A DNA stretch of 64,000 nt from NCBI RefSeq assembly GCF_000231445.1, contig NZ_AGFR01000007.1, positions 186,001-250,000 on the forward strand. Reading direction: 5' to 3'. Shown piece after piece: positions 55,701 through 64,000 of the stretch (position 1 is its first letter; every line of letters starts with the position of its first letter). The notes beneath the pieces are model-generated. The model ran no database searches and was not told the origin of the DNA. It was given only the letters and a program-made list of their open reading frames with translations. The position numbers and the translations under genes were made by a program. This DNA is from Commensalibacter intestini A911. GTDB taxonomy: Bacteria; Pseudomonadota; Alphaproteobacteria; Acetobacterales; Acetobacteraceae.

Positions 55701-56273
55701 CTACCCAGCAATTTTGGACATAAAATATCCAATTACTTGGTTATTATCGGTCAGTTCTGGATGGAATGAGCTTACCAAAATATTGCCTTGCTCTGCCATG
55801 ACAATTTTATCTTCATAAGTCGCCAAGGTTTTTACCCCTTGCCCAACAGTAGCAATAAAAGGCGCACGGATAAAGACTGAAGGAATGGCTTTACCAACAT
55901 TCTCAATATCTAAATCAACTTCAAAACTATCAACTTGACGGCCAAAGCCATTACGCGTTACCGCAATATCAATCAAGTTTAATGGCTTTAATTTTTCTCC
56001 ACCATCCGTAATGCCAGAACCACACAAGATTAACCCTGCACAAGTTCCAAATACTGGATTGCTTTTGGCAAAAGCTTGAATAGGTTCATATAAATTAACC
56101 TGTTGGATTAAACGACTAATCGCCGTTGATTCACCACCAGGAATAATTAATCCTTGAACTTCTGCCAAATCAGCTGGAGTTTTAACGGCAACGCCTTGTC
56201 CGCCCAGTTGATTAATATGAGCAATATGTTCACTAACCGCCCCTTGCAGGGCTAAAACTCCAACTTTTTTCAT
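55701..56273 (-). CDS. pdxT: Pyridoxal 5'-phosphate synthase glutaminase subunit
   Basis: A 190-residue class-I glutaminase that feeds ammonia to PdxS for vitamin B6 synthesis. Visible: GVLALQGAVSEHIAHI, the GGESTAISRLI oxyanion region, the nucleophile Cys in PVFGTCAGLILCG and the His-Glu pair in LVSSFHPELTD. Five bases separate it from the pdxS stop, so the two form a tight pair. Cytoplasmic complex of 12+12 subunits in known cases. Confidence 0.96.
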   Translation of the reverse strand: MKKVGVLALQGAVSEHIAHINQLGGQGVAVKTPADLAEVQGLIIPGGESTAISRLIQQVNLYEPIQAFAKSNPVFGTCAGLILCGSGITDGGEKLKPLNLIDIAVTRNGFGRQVDSFEVDLDIENVGKAIPSVFIRAPFIATVGQGVKTLATYEDKIVMAEQGNILVSSFHPELTDNNQVIGYFMSKIAG

Positions 56274-56278
56274 TTGTT

Positions 56279-57166
56279 TTATTCGCTTCTGTCTTGCATA
56301 CGATCTGAACCGCTAAGGTTTTTCATTTCAATCCCTTTCATTGGTTCGCCTAACCCTTTTGAAAGTTCTACAATCATTTTGTAATCTTCAAAATGCGTTG
56401 TCGCTTGAACGATTGCACGTGCAAATTTTTCTGGGCTATTTGATTTAAAAATACCAGAACCAACGAATACACCATCAGCCCCTAAAGACATCATCAATGC
56501 TGCATCTGCTGGAGTTGCAACTCCGCCTGCTGCAAAGTTAACAACAGGAAGTTTTCCTAATTCTTTAATTTGTTTAATCAGCTCATAAGGCGCACCAAGA
56601 TCTCTGGCAACCACCATTAACTCATCGTCAGAAGTTGCAACAACTTCTTTAATTTGAGCTTGCACCATACGCATATGACGAACAGCTTCAACAATATTTC
56701 CTGTGCCTGGTTCACCTTTGGTACGAAGCATAGAAGCCCCTTCACCAATACGGCGCAATGCTTCACCTAAGTCACGACAACCGCAAACAAAAGGAACTGT
56801 ATATTGGCTTTTTAACAAATGAAATTCATCATCCGCTGGGGTTAATACTTCACTTTCATCAATATAATCAACGCCCATTGCTTCCAAAATACGTGCTTCA
56901 GCAATATGACCAATACGAGCCTTTGCCATTACTGGAATAGTAACCGCTTTCATGACTTCTTCAACAATGGTTGGATCAGCCATACGAGCAACTCCACCAG
57001 CCGCACGAATATCAGAAGGAACGCGTTCCAACGCCATCACCGCAACCGCACCTGCTGCTTCAGCAATTTTTGCTTGTTCAGCATTCACAACGTCCATAAT
57101 CACGCCGCCTTTTTGCATTTGTGCCATGCCACGTTTTACGGTATCAGAACCAATTTTTTTATTCAT
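56279..57166 (-). CDS. pdxS: Pyridoxal 5'-phosphate synthase lyase subunit
   Basis: A 295-residue PdxS that condenses ribose-5-phosphate, glyceraldehyde-3-phosphate and ammonia into PLP. Lys in [10 protein letters not shown] is the catalytic Schiff-base residue, then [37 protein letters not shown]-type region, [14 protein letters not shown], and [19 protein letters not shown] at 57178 keeps the frame, but the ATG at 57166 (MNKKIGSD) has GGAGAG just before it and is the better start. Transcribed towards pdxT. Probably controlled by the PdxR-like regulator upstream. Confidence 0.97.
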   Translation of the reverse strand: MNKKIGSDTVKRGMAQMQKGGVIMDVVNAEQAKIAEAAGAVAVMALERVPSDIRAAGGVARMADPTIVEEVMKAVTIPVMAKARIGHIAEARILEAMGVDYIDESEVLTPADDEFHLLKSQYTVPFVCGCRDLGEALRRIGEGASMLRTKGEPGTGNIVEAVRHMRMVQAQIKEVVATSDDELMVVARDLGAPYELIKQIKELGKLPVVNFAAGGVATPADAALMMSLGADGVFVGSGIFKSNSPEKFARAIVQATTHFEDYKMIVELSKGLGEPMKGIEMKNLSGSDRMQDRSE

Positions 57167-57229
57167 TTTTCTCTCCAAATTACAGAATTAACATCATCAT
57201 GAAGAAAAAAGCAGAAAAAGACAACACCC

Positions 57230-57257
57230 AATTGGATTGTTTTTTACCCATCCAATT
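57230..57257 (-). terminator. Small hairpin between the hypothetical gene and pdxS
   Basis: Eight-base arms (57230-57237 and 57250-57257) with a 12-base loop that includes a T-run on the plus strand. It lies past the 57318 gene stop and before pdxS, so it could be a terminator or a leader structure. Confidence 0.4.
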
Positions 57258-57317
57258 TAAATAAAAAATGCACCGTCACTATTTATTTGTTATGATTATA
57301 CATTAATATTGTTTTAC

Positions 57318-57836
57318 TTAGGAAAATCTAGATATCCAATTTTGTAAATATTGATAAAGTTTCACATAGATCTCTTGTGGAGTAATAGACCGTCCTCCCT
57401 TTTGAGCACCAGTAATGTCATCATCATAACCTGTGATATATCCATCTAAAGTGGCCTCTCCAAGTCGATAGTTAATATCAAAAAGATAATCTGCAAGTAA
57501 TTTTAAATTTAAAATATGATCATTCAATTGACTATCTAGCAACTTAGACATCTTACTTTCAAAATATTGTTTAAACACTTTTAAAGCAACTTTTTCTATA
57601 TCAATATTCACATCATATCTAAAAAAGTCATTAATATAGTCTCTAACTTCATCTTCATTAGTTAAAAAACAAATATCTAAAATAACGATATCATTATTAT
57701 CTATTAATAGTTGCTGATCTGCCCAATCTTGAATTTCTTTAAACGTTATTAAACCAACTTGTAATTGTAATTTAAAAGAAAACAATGCTTCGTTTATTAT
57801 AATATTTTTATCTTTTTTCATTTTCAAATCGTTCAT
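57318..57836 (-). CDS. Hypothetical acidic protein
   Basis: A 172-residue soluble helical protein, not recognised. Segments worth noting are LITFKEIQDWADQQL, a long run of Asp/Asn/Ile residues (NNDIVILDICFLTNEDEVRD) and a C-terminal GGRSITPQEIYVKLYQYLQNW. In size, acidity and helical pattern it recalls small immunity proteins of contact-dependent or polymorphic toxin systems, but no toxin gene is beside it. Located between pdxS and the divergent PdxR-like gene, an odd place that suggests insertion. Confidence 0.7.
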   Translation of the reverse strand: MNDLKMKKDKNIIINEALFSFKLQLQVGLITFKEIQDWADQQLLIDNNDIVILDICFLTNEDEVRDYINDFFRYDVNIDIEKVALKVFKQYFESKMSKLLDSQLNDHILNLKLLADYLFDINYRLGEATLDGYITGYDDDITGAQKGGRSITPQEIYVKLYQYLQNWISRFS

Positions 57837-57901
57837 CTACAATATAGTTTATATTGTATAATATATACTATATCCTATTAAAAACTATTATATTAAGTAT
57901 C

Positions 57902-59296
57902 ATGTGGCACCTTTCCCCTTCCTCTTCGCAACCATTATACCAACAAGTCATCGACCTGATTGAACAGGCGATTATGAATGGACAATTGGCGCCTGGAGAA
58001 CGTTTACCTTCTGAACGGAAAATGAGTGTTTTATTGCAAGTCAATCGTTCCACCATTATTCATGCGTTAAATGAGTTAACAGATCGTGGAGTGATCATTC
58101 GTAAGATCGGAAGTGGCTCTTTTGTAAATCCTGATAAATGGGGATTACAAACGCACCCTTTGATGAATTGGCAACCGTTAAAGTCTGCATATGCACAATT
58201 TCCTAAAGACGATTATATTTTACAAGTCCAGCATTTACGCAAAGAAAGTGTCGAGCAACAAAGACCGATCAAAGACATGGCGACAGGTGATCTTTCTTCT
58301 AATTTATTACCTGATTTGAACTTAACGGATTTACCTGTGAAAGAACTCTTATCGCTTGAGCAAGATGATGAAACGACACAGCTTGGGCTTTACTCTTTTC
58401 GTCAAACGGTGCAAGAGCATATGCAACAACGACTTGGATTGTCTGTAGATCTCTCTGAAATCCTGATTACCACAGGCACGCAACAAGCTTTATTTTTGAT
58501 CTCTCAAACCTTATTAAAACCTGGAGATCGTATCGGTGTAGAAGCGCCCTCTTCTTTCTATCGCCTGCCTATTTTTCAAGCTGCTGGGTTGCGAATTTGT
58601 GCCTTACCAATGGATGAGCATGGCGTTACTTTACAAGGGTTAAAAGAGCTTGTTGAAAAACATCTGATTAAGATGGTGTTTTTAAATCCTTTATTCCAAA
58701 ATCCTACGGGATCTTGTATGGATACCAAACGCAAGCAACAGATTTTAAAATACTGCCATCATTATCAAATCCCAATCATCGAAGATGATGCGTGTAGTAT
58801 GTTATCTTTTTCATCTGATATGAATATTACCCCAATCAAAGCGTATGATCATCATCAGCAAGTGATTTATATGGGGTCTTTGTCTAAATATATGGGTAAG
58901 AATATTCGTGCAGGTTGGATTATTGCACCCAAAGCCATTATTACCCAGTTGGCGCATATTCGACAACAAATTGATGGCGGGTTAAGTGTTCTTCCTCAAT
59001 TATTGGCAGAGCATTATTTACGACATCAGCTCAACCAACATTGCAAAGATTTAAAACAACAACTTTCTAGCAAAGCCGATCAGCTCTGCCAGTGGTTACA
59101 AACGCATCATCAAAATGACTTGTCCTTTACCCCACCACAAGGTGGATTATATTGTTATGCAACATTTCACGAGGATAAAATCAAAAACATGCCTAAGATT
59201 TTGCAAAGCTGGTTAAGTCAAAATATCACCATTGCCAAAGGAGAAGAATTCGGCGGAAAAGCTGGCGAAATTCGGTTGAATTTTTCACAGTTTTGA
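57902..59296 (+). CDS. pdxR: MocR/PdxR-type GntR-aminotransferase regulator
   Basis: A GntR winged helix (residues about 5-70: PLYQQVIDLIEQAIMNGQLA, GERLPSERKMSVLLQVNRST) fused to a fold-type I aminotransferase domain. The PLP Lys is in MGSLSKYMGKNIRAGWI, preceded by IEDDACSML (Asp of the pyridine N). Such MocR proteins sense PLP or amino compounds; PdxR of this class activates pdxST. The divergent pdxST pair lies 0.7 kb away, so a PdxR role is likely but inferred. The frame is open to 57854, yet the ATG at 57902 (MWHLSPSSS) starts the usual domain (464 residues). The C-terminus ends ...INLSQF-like (LNFSQF), a little short. Confidence 0.87.
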   Translation: MWHLSPSSSQPLYQQVIDLIEQAIMNGQLAPGERLPSERKMSVLLQVNRSTIIHALNELTDRGVIIRKIGSGSFVNPDKWGLQTHPLMNWQPLKSAYAQFPKDDYILQVQHLRKESVEQQRPIKDMATGDLSSNLLPDLNLTDLPVKELLSLEQDDETTQLGLYSFRQTVQEHMQQRLGLSVDLSEILITTGTQQALFLISQTLLKPGDRIGVEAPSSFYRLPIFQAAGLRICALPMDEHGVTLQGLKELVEKHLIKMVFLNPLFQNPTGSCMDTKRKQQILKYCHHYQIPIIEDDACSMLSFSSDMNITPIKAYDHHQQVIYMGSLSKYMGKNIRAGWIIAPKAIITQLAHIRQQIDGGLSVLPQLLAEHYLRHQLNQHCKDLKQQLSSKADQLCQWLQTHHQNDLSFTPPQGGLYCYATFHEDKIKNMPKILQSWLSQNITIAKGEEFGGKAGEIRLNFSQF

Positions 59297-59321
59297 TTTA
59301 AATCAACCTACCCTAATAATC

Positions 59322-61904
59322 TTACGCCAAAGGCATATCTGATTTGATTATCGTTGGAATTTTAATCTCATTATTCGCCATTTTCTTGTCTCGCATTTTA
59401 TTAATCCAGCATTTTTTTAAATTTAATTCAGCCCTTGGATCTGCTTTTGGACCTAAATATATCCTTTCTAAATAGTTTTGAGACTGCTCATTAGGTGGGT
59501 ATTGATCAGCAAGATTGGTCGCATATTCAACATAAACTCTATCCCCATCTTTTTGTATAATTTTATCGAATATAGAGGTAACATACAAAATACGACATTC
59601 AGCCTCTTCTTCAAAAGCGGCATGTTTTGTCAAATAAATAATAGGAAGTATTGTTGTCGCTATTGCTTCATAAATTACTTCTTGGTGAATCATTCCCTTT
59701 TGCTCTATTTTTTCTCGTATTTCAAGAATAGTATTCTCAATATTTTTTAATATTTCATCCACTTTTTTTGTGATTTCATTCATTTTTTTGATATAAAAAT
59801 TCCACACAATATCAATATCTTCATTTTTTATTTTAGCTTCTTTTAAATATGATAATCCCTTACTAAGAAACGAAGATTTACTTTGATGAGCAACACTAAT
59901 ATGATTTGTATTTGGGTCTAAATAAATACAACGAAATATTGTCGTAGGATGAGACATCTTTTTATCTGCGGGTTCAACCTCAACATTATTACTTTTTTGT
60001 CTCAGATTTTTACTTGAATCTTTTTTATCTTTGATATCTTCACTGATTACCGTTATATTTTGATTAATATTATTATACATGTAATTTGTATTCAAATGGG
60101 TAGGATTATTAGGATCAAATTTAGGGTCAAAAAAAGCATTGGCAACAACCAAACTTACACCAGAGCCTTCTTCGCCATTTTCTTTCCCATATAAACGAAA
60201 TTGATTAAGAGAATTTTCATTAAACGTAAAACTGGTTAAAAAAACCACTAAATTATCATTATAATCTGTCGGTATCTTCCATTTATTTAATAATATTTTT
60301 CCCTCTGTTAGGTCATTCATATAATTTGCAACCCCTAAATGAAAACTACCATTTTCAATAATTATCTCTGCTGTTTTGATTCTTGTATAATGGGCAAATA
60401 CTGATTCTAGTTTTGTCAAATCAACATTCTCTATTATTTCTTTTGGAAGCAAATCAGTATCCCTATCCAATTGTTTCTCTATTGATTCTTTTGAAAACAA
60501 CGCAGGATCCATATGTAATTGTTTCTGTATTAATTCTTCACTTTGCTGAAGTTTCTGTAAAAGTCTAAATAAATCCCATTTAAATAAATTTGGTTTTTCC
60601 TGTGAATTTTTTTTAATATTTTGTTTTACAAAAAAGGTAATTTTTTCAAAAACATCCTCCAACCATCTCTTATCAAACAAAGATTCAGATAGATTTTTAT
60701 ACAAATCTTCTTTTAACAGAATATTCCAATACTTTTTTGCTTTAATTTCATTATCCTCTTTAGAATATGAATTTCCTAAATTAACTCGTGCTTTTGCATA
60801 AATTTCTGCGTCATCTTCCCGAGTAATCGCCTCCCAATATTCTCGCGCTTGCTCTATTTTGCCCTCTTCAATATATGAGCCCCCTAAATTAAATCGTGCA
60901 TTAGCATAAACTCCTGCGTTATCTTTCCGCTTAATCGCCTCCCAATATTCTCGCGCTTTAGTCTCATTACCCTCTTTAGAATATGAATTTCCTAAATTAA
61001 CTCGTGCTGTTGCATAAACTCCTGCGTCATCTTCCCGAGTAATCGCCTCCCAATATTCTCGCGCTTTATCTAAATTACCCTCTTTAGAATATGAAATCCC
61101 TAAATTAACTCGTGCTTTTGCATAAATTTCTGCGTCATCTTCCCGAGTAATCGCCTCCCAATATTCTCGCGCTTGCTCTATTTTGCCCTCTTTAGAATAT
61201 GAACCCCCTAAATTAAATCGTGCTGCTGCATAAACTTCTGCATCATCTTCCCGAGTAATCGCCTCCCAATATTCTCGCGCTTTATCTAAATTACCCTCTT
61301 TAGAATATGAAATCCCTAAATTAAATCGTGCATTAGCATAAACTCCTGCGTCATCTTCCCGAGTAATCGCCTCCCAATATTCTCGCGCTTTATCTAAATT
61401 ACCTTCTTTAAGATAAGAAAAACCTAAATTAAATCGTGCATTAGCATAAACTTCTGCGTCATCTTCCCGAGTAATCGCCTCCCAATATGCTCGCGCTTTA
61501 GTGTCATTACCCTCTTTAGAATATGAATTTCCTAAATTAACTCGTGCATTAGCATAAATTTCTGCGTCATCTTCCCGAGTAATCGCCTCCCAATATTCTC
61601 GCGCTTTAGTCTCATTACCCTCTTTAGAATATGAATTTCCTAAATTAACTCGTGCTTTTGCATAAATTTCTGCATCATCTTCCCGAGTAATCGCCTCCCA
61701 ATATTCTCGCACTTTATCTAAATTACCTTCTTTAAGATAAGAAAAACCTAATTTGAATTGTGCTTTTGCATAAATTTCTGCGTCATCTTCCCGAGTAATA
61801 GTCTCCCAACATGCTCGCGCCTTATCTACTTTCCCTTCTTTAAAATAAGCAAGACCTAATTTATATTTTTCTAAAGCAGATTCATTCATATCATCAATAT
61901 TCAT
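59322..61904 (-). CDS. Tandem 36-residue repeat protein with DUF2971-like C-terminus
   Basis: An 860-residue protein. Residues about 12-407 are eleven 36-residue TPR/Sel1-like repeats; nine are nearly the same (ARVNLGNSYSKEGN then KAREYWEAITREDDA). The C-terminal half (about 500-780) resembles DUF2971: FAHYTRIKTAEIIIENGSFH, VANYMNDLTEGKILLNKW, then FRLYGKENGEEGSGVSL. No signal peptide. The 108-base DNA repeats are close enough for recombination, so copy number may vary. A second gene of the same type follows upstream of it (61990). DUF2971 proteins occur in defence and unknown contexts; the function here is unknown. Cytoplasmic, probably a scaffold plus effector domain. Confidence 0.82.
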   Translation of the reverse strand: MNIDDMNESALEKYKLGLAYFKEGKVDKARACWETITREDDAEIYAKAQFKLGFSYLKEGNLDKVREYWEAITREDDAEIYAKARVNLGNSYSKEGNETKAREYWEAITREDDAEIYANARVNLGNSYSKEGNDTKARAYWEAITREDDAEVYANARFNLGFSYLKEGNLDKAREYWEAITREDDAGVYANARFNLGISYSKEGNLDKAREYWEAITREDDAEVYAAARFNLGGSYSKEGKIEQAREYWEAITREDDAEIYAKARVNLGISYSKEGNLDKAREYWEAITREDDAGVYATARVNLGNSYSKEGNETKAREYWEAIKRKDNAGVYANARFNLGGSYIEEGKIEQAREYWEAITREDDAEIYAKARVNLGNSYSKEDNEIKAKKYWNILLKEDLYKNLSESLFDKRWLEDVFEKITFFVKQNIKKNSQEKPNLFKWDLFRLLQKLQQSEELIQKQLHMDPALFSKESIEKQLDRDTDLLPKEIIENVDLTKLESVFAHYTRIKTAEIIIENGSFHLGVANYMNDLTEGKILLNKWKIPTDYNDNLVVFLTSFTFNENSLNQFRLYGKENGEEGSGVSLVVANAFFDPKFDPNNPTHLNTNYMYNNINQNITVISEDIKDKKDSSKNLRQKSNNVEVEPADKKMSHPTTIFRCIYLDPNTNHISVAHQSKSSFLSKGLSYLKEAKIKNEDIDIVWNFYIKKMNEITKKVDEILKNIENTILEIREKIEQKGMIHQEVIYEAIATTILPIIYLTKHAAFEEEAECRILYVTSIFDKIIQKDGDRVYVEYATNLADQYPPNEQSQNYLERIYLGPKADPRAELNLKKCWINKMRDKKMANNEIKIPTIIKSDMPLA

Positions 61905-61989
61905 TAGTAATGATCATCTTATACAAATTATTCAACAATAAATAAAAATATCCAGCTGATATCTTTACGACATTCAAACGTCTTTCTGA

Positions 61990-62598
61990 CTAAAAAGACT
62001 TCTCCAAATAATCCTGCGCTTTCATATACGCTTCTGGGTCGTCTTCTTGATGGATGTTTTGCCAATGCTCGCGAGCCTGCTCTTTTTTGTCTTCTGCACT
62101 ATAAGAATTGCCTAGTTTTAATTGTGACCAAGCGTAAGCGCCGCCGTTATCTTGTCTGCGGACATTGAGCCAGTAAGGGCGAGCCTCTGGGGTGTTGCCT
62201 TCTTTTTCAAAAGACGTGCCTAAATTATATTGCGCCCATGCATAGGCACCGTCATAATCCTCCTGAGGGACTTGCTGCCAATGCGCTCTTGCTTGTTCTA
62301 TTTTTCCTTCTTTTACAAAAGAATCCCCAATATTAAATTGCGCAATCGCATAGAGCCTCAAGTCATCTTCCAGACAAATATTCCCCCAATGTTCTCGCGC
62401 CTCTCCGATATCGCCTTCCAGATCAAATAAATCACCCAATTTATATTGCGCCCACGCATAAACACCCGCATGATCTTGCCTGCTGACATTCTTCCAATGC
62501 TCGCACGCTTTTTGAACATTGCCCGCCGCATAACACGTATTGCCTAAATTATATTCTTCCTGAGCGCTGGCACTTTGATCATTATCTTGAGTATTCAT
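61990..62598 (-). CDS. Tandem TPR/Sel1-like repeat protein, smaller paralogue
   Basis: A repeat protein with five 36-residue units of the same kind as the 59322 gene (YNLGNTCYAAGNVQKACEHW, YNLGTSFEKEGNTPEARPYW) but with more Trp and Ala and no C-terminal domain. The frame is open to 62652, but the first 18 residues (MFWNSFHF...) do not match its neighbour, whereas the Met at 62598 (MNTQDNDQSA) does (MNIDDMNESA), so I choose 62598. It ends 85 bases before the 59322 gene and may be its operon partner. Function unknown. Confidence 0.8.
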   Translation of the reverse strand: MNTQDNDQSASAQEEYNLGNTCYAAGNVQKACEHWKNVSRQDHAGVYAWAQYKLGDLFDLEGDIGEAREHWGNICLEDDLRLYAIAQFNIGDSFVKEGKIEQARAHWQQVPQEDYDGAYAWAQYNLGTSFEKEGNTPEARPYWLNVRRQDNGGAYAWSQLKLGNSYSAEDKKEQAREHWQNIHQEDDPEAYMKAQDYLEKSF

Positions 62599-62783
62599 GG
62601 ATTTAACTTTTCTGGTTCTAATATCTTTAAAATGAAAACTATTCCAAAACACAATATAGAATAGAGAAACGTTCGTTTAACAAGTTACTATCATTGTTAA
62701 AACGTTGCAAAAAATAAATTTTAAAGAATGAAAAAATGAATATATAAAGCAATCATTTGATATGCTTAAATTCTTTAATGTGA

Positions 62784-62824
62784 ATAAACGATAATCTAAA
62801 TACTGTAATAAAATTATCGTTTAT
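62784..62824 (-). terminator. Hairpin after the DUF2938 gene
   Basis: Perfect 12-base arms (62784-62795 and 62813-62824), 17-base loop, 22 bases past the stop of the leftward DUF2938 gene. Confidence 0.6.
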
Positions 62825-62846
62825 ATCAATCTAATATTAGACAAAG

Positions 62847-63323
62847 TTATTTCAGTAATAACGCTGTACCAAACATCCCAAGAGCAAAAAATGTGTGTGC
62901 GACGATATTTAAAATGCGCACTGTCCATGCATTCGGAAGTTTAGAAGCTGCAACACCAATGCCTAAACCTGGTTGTAGTAAAAACCAGCCTGCCCCAACT
63001 GTAATTATTCCCCAAATCCACACTGGAAGAAATGTTGGGTTGGCAAACCATTCTGCACCACCATACAACGCAAAGATCACCCCATAGATAATCCCCACCG
63101 CATAATGACAAAACCAGCCAAATGCTAACTCGTGTTCATAAGGCGCTGAATCATTAATATCTTGATGGAAAACTTGTCCATCTTTTAAACGCCAAAACCA
63201 CCGTCCAACAGGCGCCCAATTAGACCTGGATTGACCTGGTAAAGATCCAAAAATAAAGTCCCAAATATCCATTACAATGGTCGCACCAGCACCAATTAAA
63301 ATACCATTAATTATTAAGCTCAT
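62847..63323 (-). CDS. DUF2938 membrane protein
   Basis: A 158-residue protein with four hydrophobic segments. The phrases IVMDIWDFIFGSLPGQSRSN, WAPVGRWFWRLKDGQVFHQD, HELAFGWFCHYAVGIIYGVI and GPG-like LLQPGLGIGVAASKLPN are characteristic of DUF2938. Inner membrane. Function unknown. It is single, divergent from the remnant to its right. Confidence 0.85.
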   Translation of the reverse strand: MSLIINGILIGAGATIVMDIWDFIFGSLPGQSRSNWAPVGRWFWRLKDGQVFHQDINDSAPYEHELAFGWFCHYAVGIIYGVIFALYGGAEWFANPTFLPVWIWGIITVGAGWFLLQPGLGIGVAASKLPNAWTVRILNIVAHTFFALGMFGTALLLK

Positions 63324-63423
63324 TATGTTTTCACTCTAAAACGAATTGTTTCTATTTTCACAGAACTATATAATCATCTCATTGAAAATAGAAATAAAAA
63401 ACAAAGGCGTTACGAAAAAATGA

Positions 63424-63654
63424 ATACCATCATTATTCCGGCTTTACTCATCATTATCGAAAGAGATCGATGATATAGAAATTATCTTTGTTGAAGTAAA
63501 AGCAACTCACTCGGCAAATTTATCTAAAGTTCAAAAAGCAATTGAATATGCCATTTCAAACAAAAGAATTAAATTTAAAACCTACAAATATGATGACGAA
63601 ACTATTAACAAAGCAAAAGCAACGCTCATCGACAAATATTATAAATATATGTAA
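63424..63654 (+). pseudogene. C-terminal remnant of a nuclease-like protein
   Basis: A frame of 76 codons without a start codon, preceded by TGA. It reads SSLSKEIDDIEIIFVEVKAT, then HSANLSKVQKAIEYAISNKR and IKFKTYKYDDE. The EIIFVEVK core plus downstream basic helix is reminiscent of restriction-endonuclease-fold proteins of the Holliday-junction-resolvase-like type (acid, then E-x-K). Only the end is left, so it is a remnant of a lost gene. Confidence 0.5.
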
Positions 63655-63787
63655 AAAATATATACAACGAGAGACTTGCTGGATTTTACTATTTTCTTAT
63701 TATGCTTACTCATGCTATATTTTTCTCGATATAGAACCAACAACAAACATATTACTCAGTTAAATAGTTATAAGTCTCAACAGAACC

Positions 63788-64000
63788 ATGATGATCAAAA
63801 AACATACAAAAAAATTGGTTCCACCCTTTCTAGTCTTACACTCTTTAGGATGTACGTGCGCTTTTTGTGCTGAGACCGAGGCTAAAGCTAAAAAAGAACA
63901 TGGTTTCTTTGCTGATAGTGTAATTTCTGTTGTCAATCGCACAGTTTATGACACGCGAAAATATCCTGATGTTACGACCTCCCCAAACCATACTACAGAA
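63788..64000 (+). CDS. N-terminus of an outer-membrane-porin-like protein, cut by window end
   Basis: Seventy-one codons are visible. A signal-peptide-like start (MMIKKHTKKLVPPFLVLHSL) is followed by GCTCAFCAETEAKA and then EHGFFADSVISVVNRTVYDT, which recalls the first strand of OprD-type porins (G-F--DS---L--RN-Y). No good ribosome site is visible. A competing open frame (63676-63873) overlaps it in another phase and seems less protein-like. The call depends on the sequence beyond the window. Confidence 0.45.
   Translation, partial: MMIKKHTKKLVPPFLVLHSLGCTCAFCAETEAKAKKEHGFFADSVISVVNRTVYDTRKYPDVTTSPNHTTE

Noticed and set aside
60684-61871. CRISPR-like tandem array
   Set aside because: The 108-base units are contiguous and in frame, with no unique spacers; they encode 36-residue TPR/Sel1-like repeats.
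63676-63873. A 65-residue hydrophobic protein before the porin-like gene
   Set aside because: It overlaps the signal-peptide region of the porin-like frame in another phase and has no ribosome site; kept only as an alternative.

Overview
This window looks like chromosome from an AT-rich alphaproteobacterium, most likely an acetic acid bacterium (Acetobacteraceae) of the Commensalibacter kind. I infer this from four things: the low G+C of both genes and gaps; a circularly permuted two-piece-type ssrA beside an alphaproteobacterial sspB; an alphaproteobacterial FYDLN-type acidic zinc-ribbon protein; and three paralogous surface proteins ending in a Hint (hedgehog/intein) module. The genus is an inference, not something read from a marker gene.

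Layout. 1-5 kb: the 3' part of clpA, then a DUF3465-like secreted protein, a PPK2 polyphosphate kinase, a YdfG-like dehydrogenase, YqgE and a GNAT acetyltransferase. 5-15 kb: a leftward glycosyltransferase operon with two CgeB-like proteins and a 1781-residue enzyme whose N-terminal two thirds is a triplicated repeat cassette. One operon gene is split by a single-base frameshift. 15-20 kb: the classical aroA-cmk-rpsA block with a dead aspartate/glutamate racemase inside it, then the FYDLN gene. 20.5-31 kb: a short Hint protein with a T8 tract right after its start, the fetA/fetB iron exporter split by a Sel1-repeat gene, folB with a pteridine-reductase-like SDR, an acyltransferase, a medium-chain reductase and a second Hint protein. 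31-37 kb: thyX with a 46-residue membrane peptide, and three large YdgA/DUF945-like anchored proteins. 37-40.4 kb: ssrA, sspB, wrbA, then about 1.3 kb of decayed sequence. 40.4-47 kb: queA and tgt, separated by a permease, an arginase-family hydrolase and a TetR regulator. 47-55.6 kb: a giant AIDA-like repeat/Hint protein with three frameshifts, a pyruvyltransferase-like gene and a two-headed glycosyltransferase. 55.7-59.3 kb: pdxT-pdxS and a divergent MocR-type regulator (PdxR-like). 59.3-64 kb: two proteins with 36-residue TPR/Sel1-like tandem repeats (one with a DUF2971-like C-terminus), a DUF2938 membrane protein, a nuclease-like remnant and the start of an outer-membrane-protein-like gene.

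How the parts may work together. The most distinctive theme is the cell surface. There are three Hint-terminated repeat proteins and, in the same 50 kb, at least five glycosyltransferase-type genes plus a pyruvyltransferase-like gene. Glycosylation and Hint-mediated processing of these surface proteins is a reasonable hypothesis but is not proven by sequence. A second theme is proteolysis of stalled products: ssrA, the SspB adaptor and ClpA all lie in the window. A third is sequence decay or switching. Several genes are broken by single-base indels, often in homopolymers, or by TAA where CAA (Gln) is expected. These could be real pseudogenes, phase-variable tracts or assembly errors, and raw reads would settle which.
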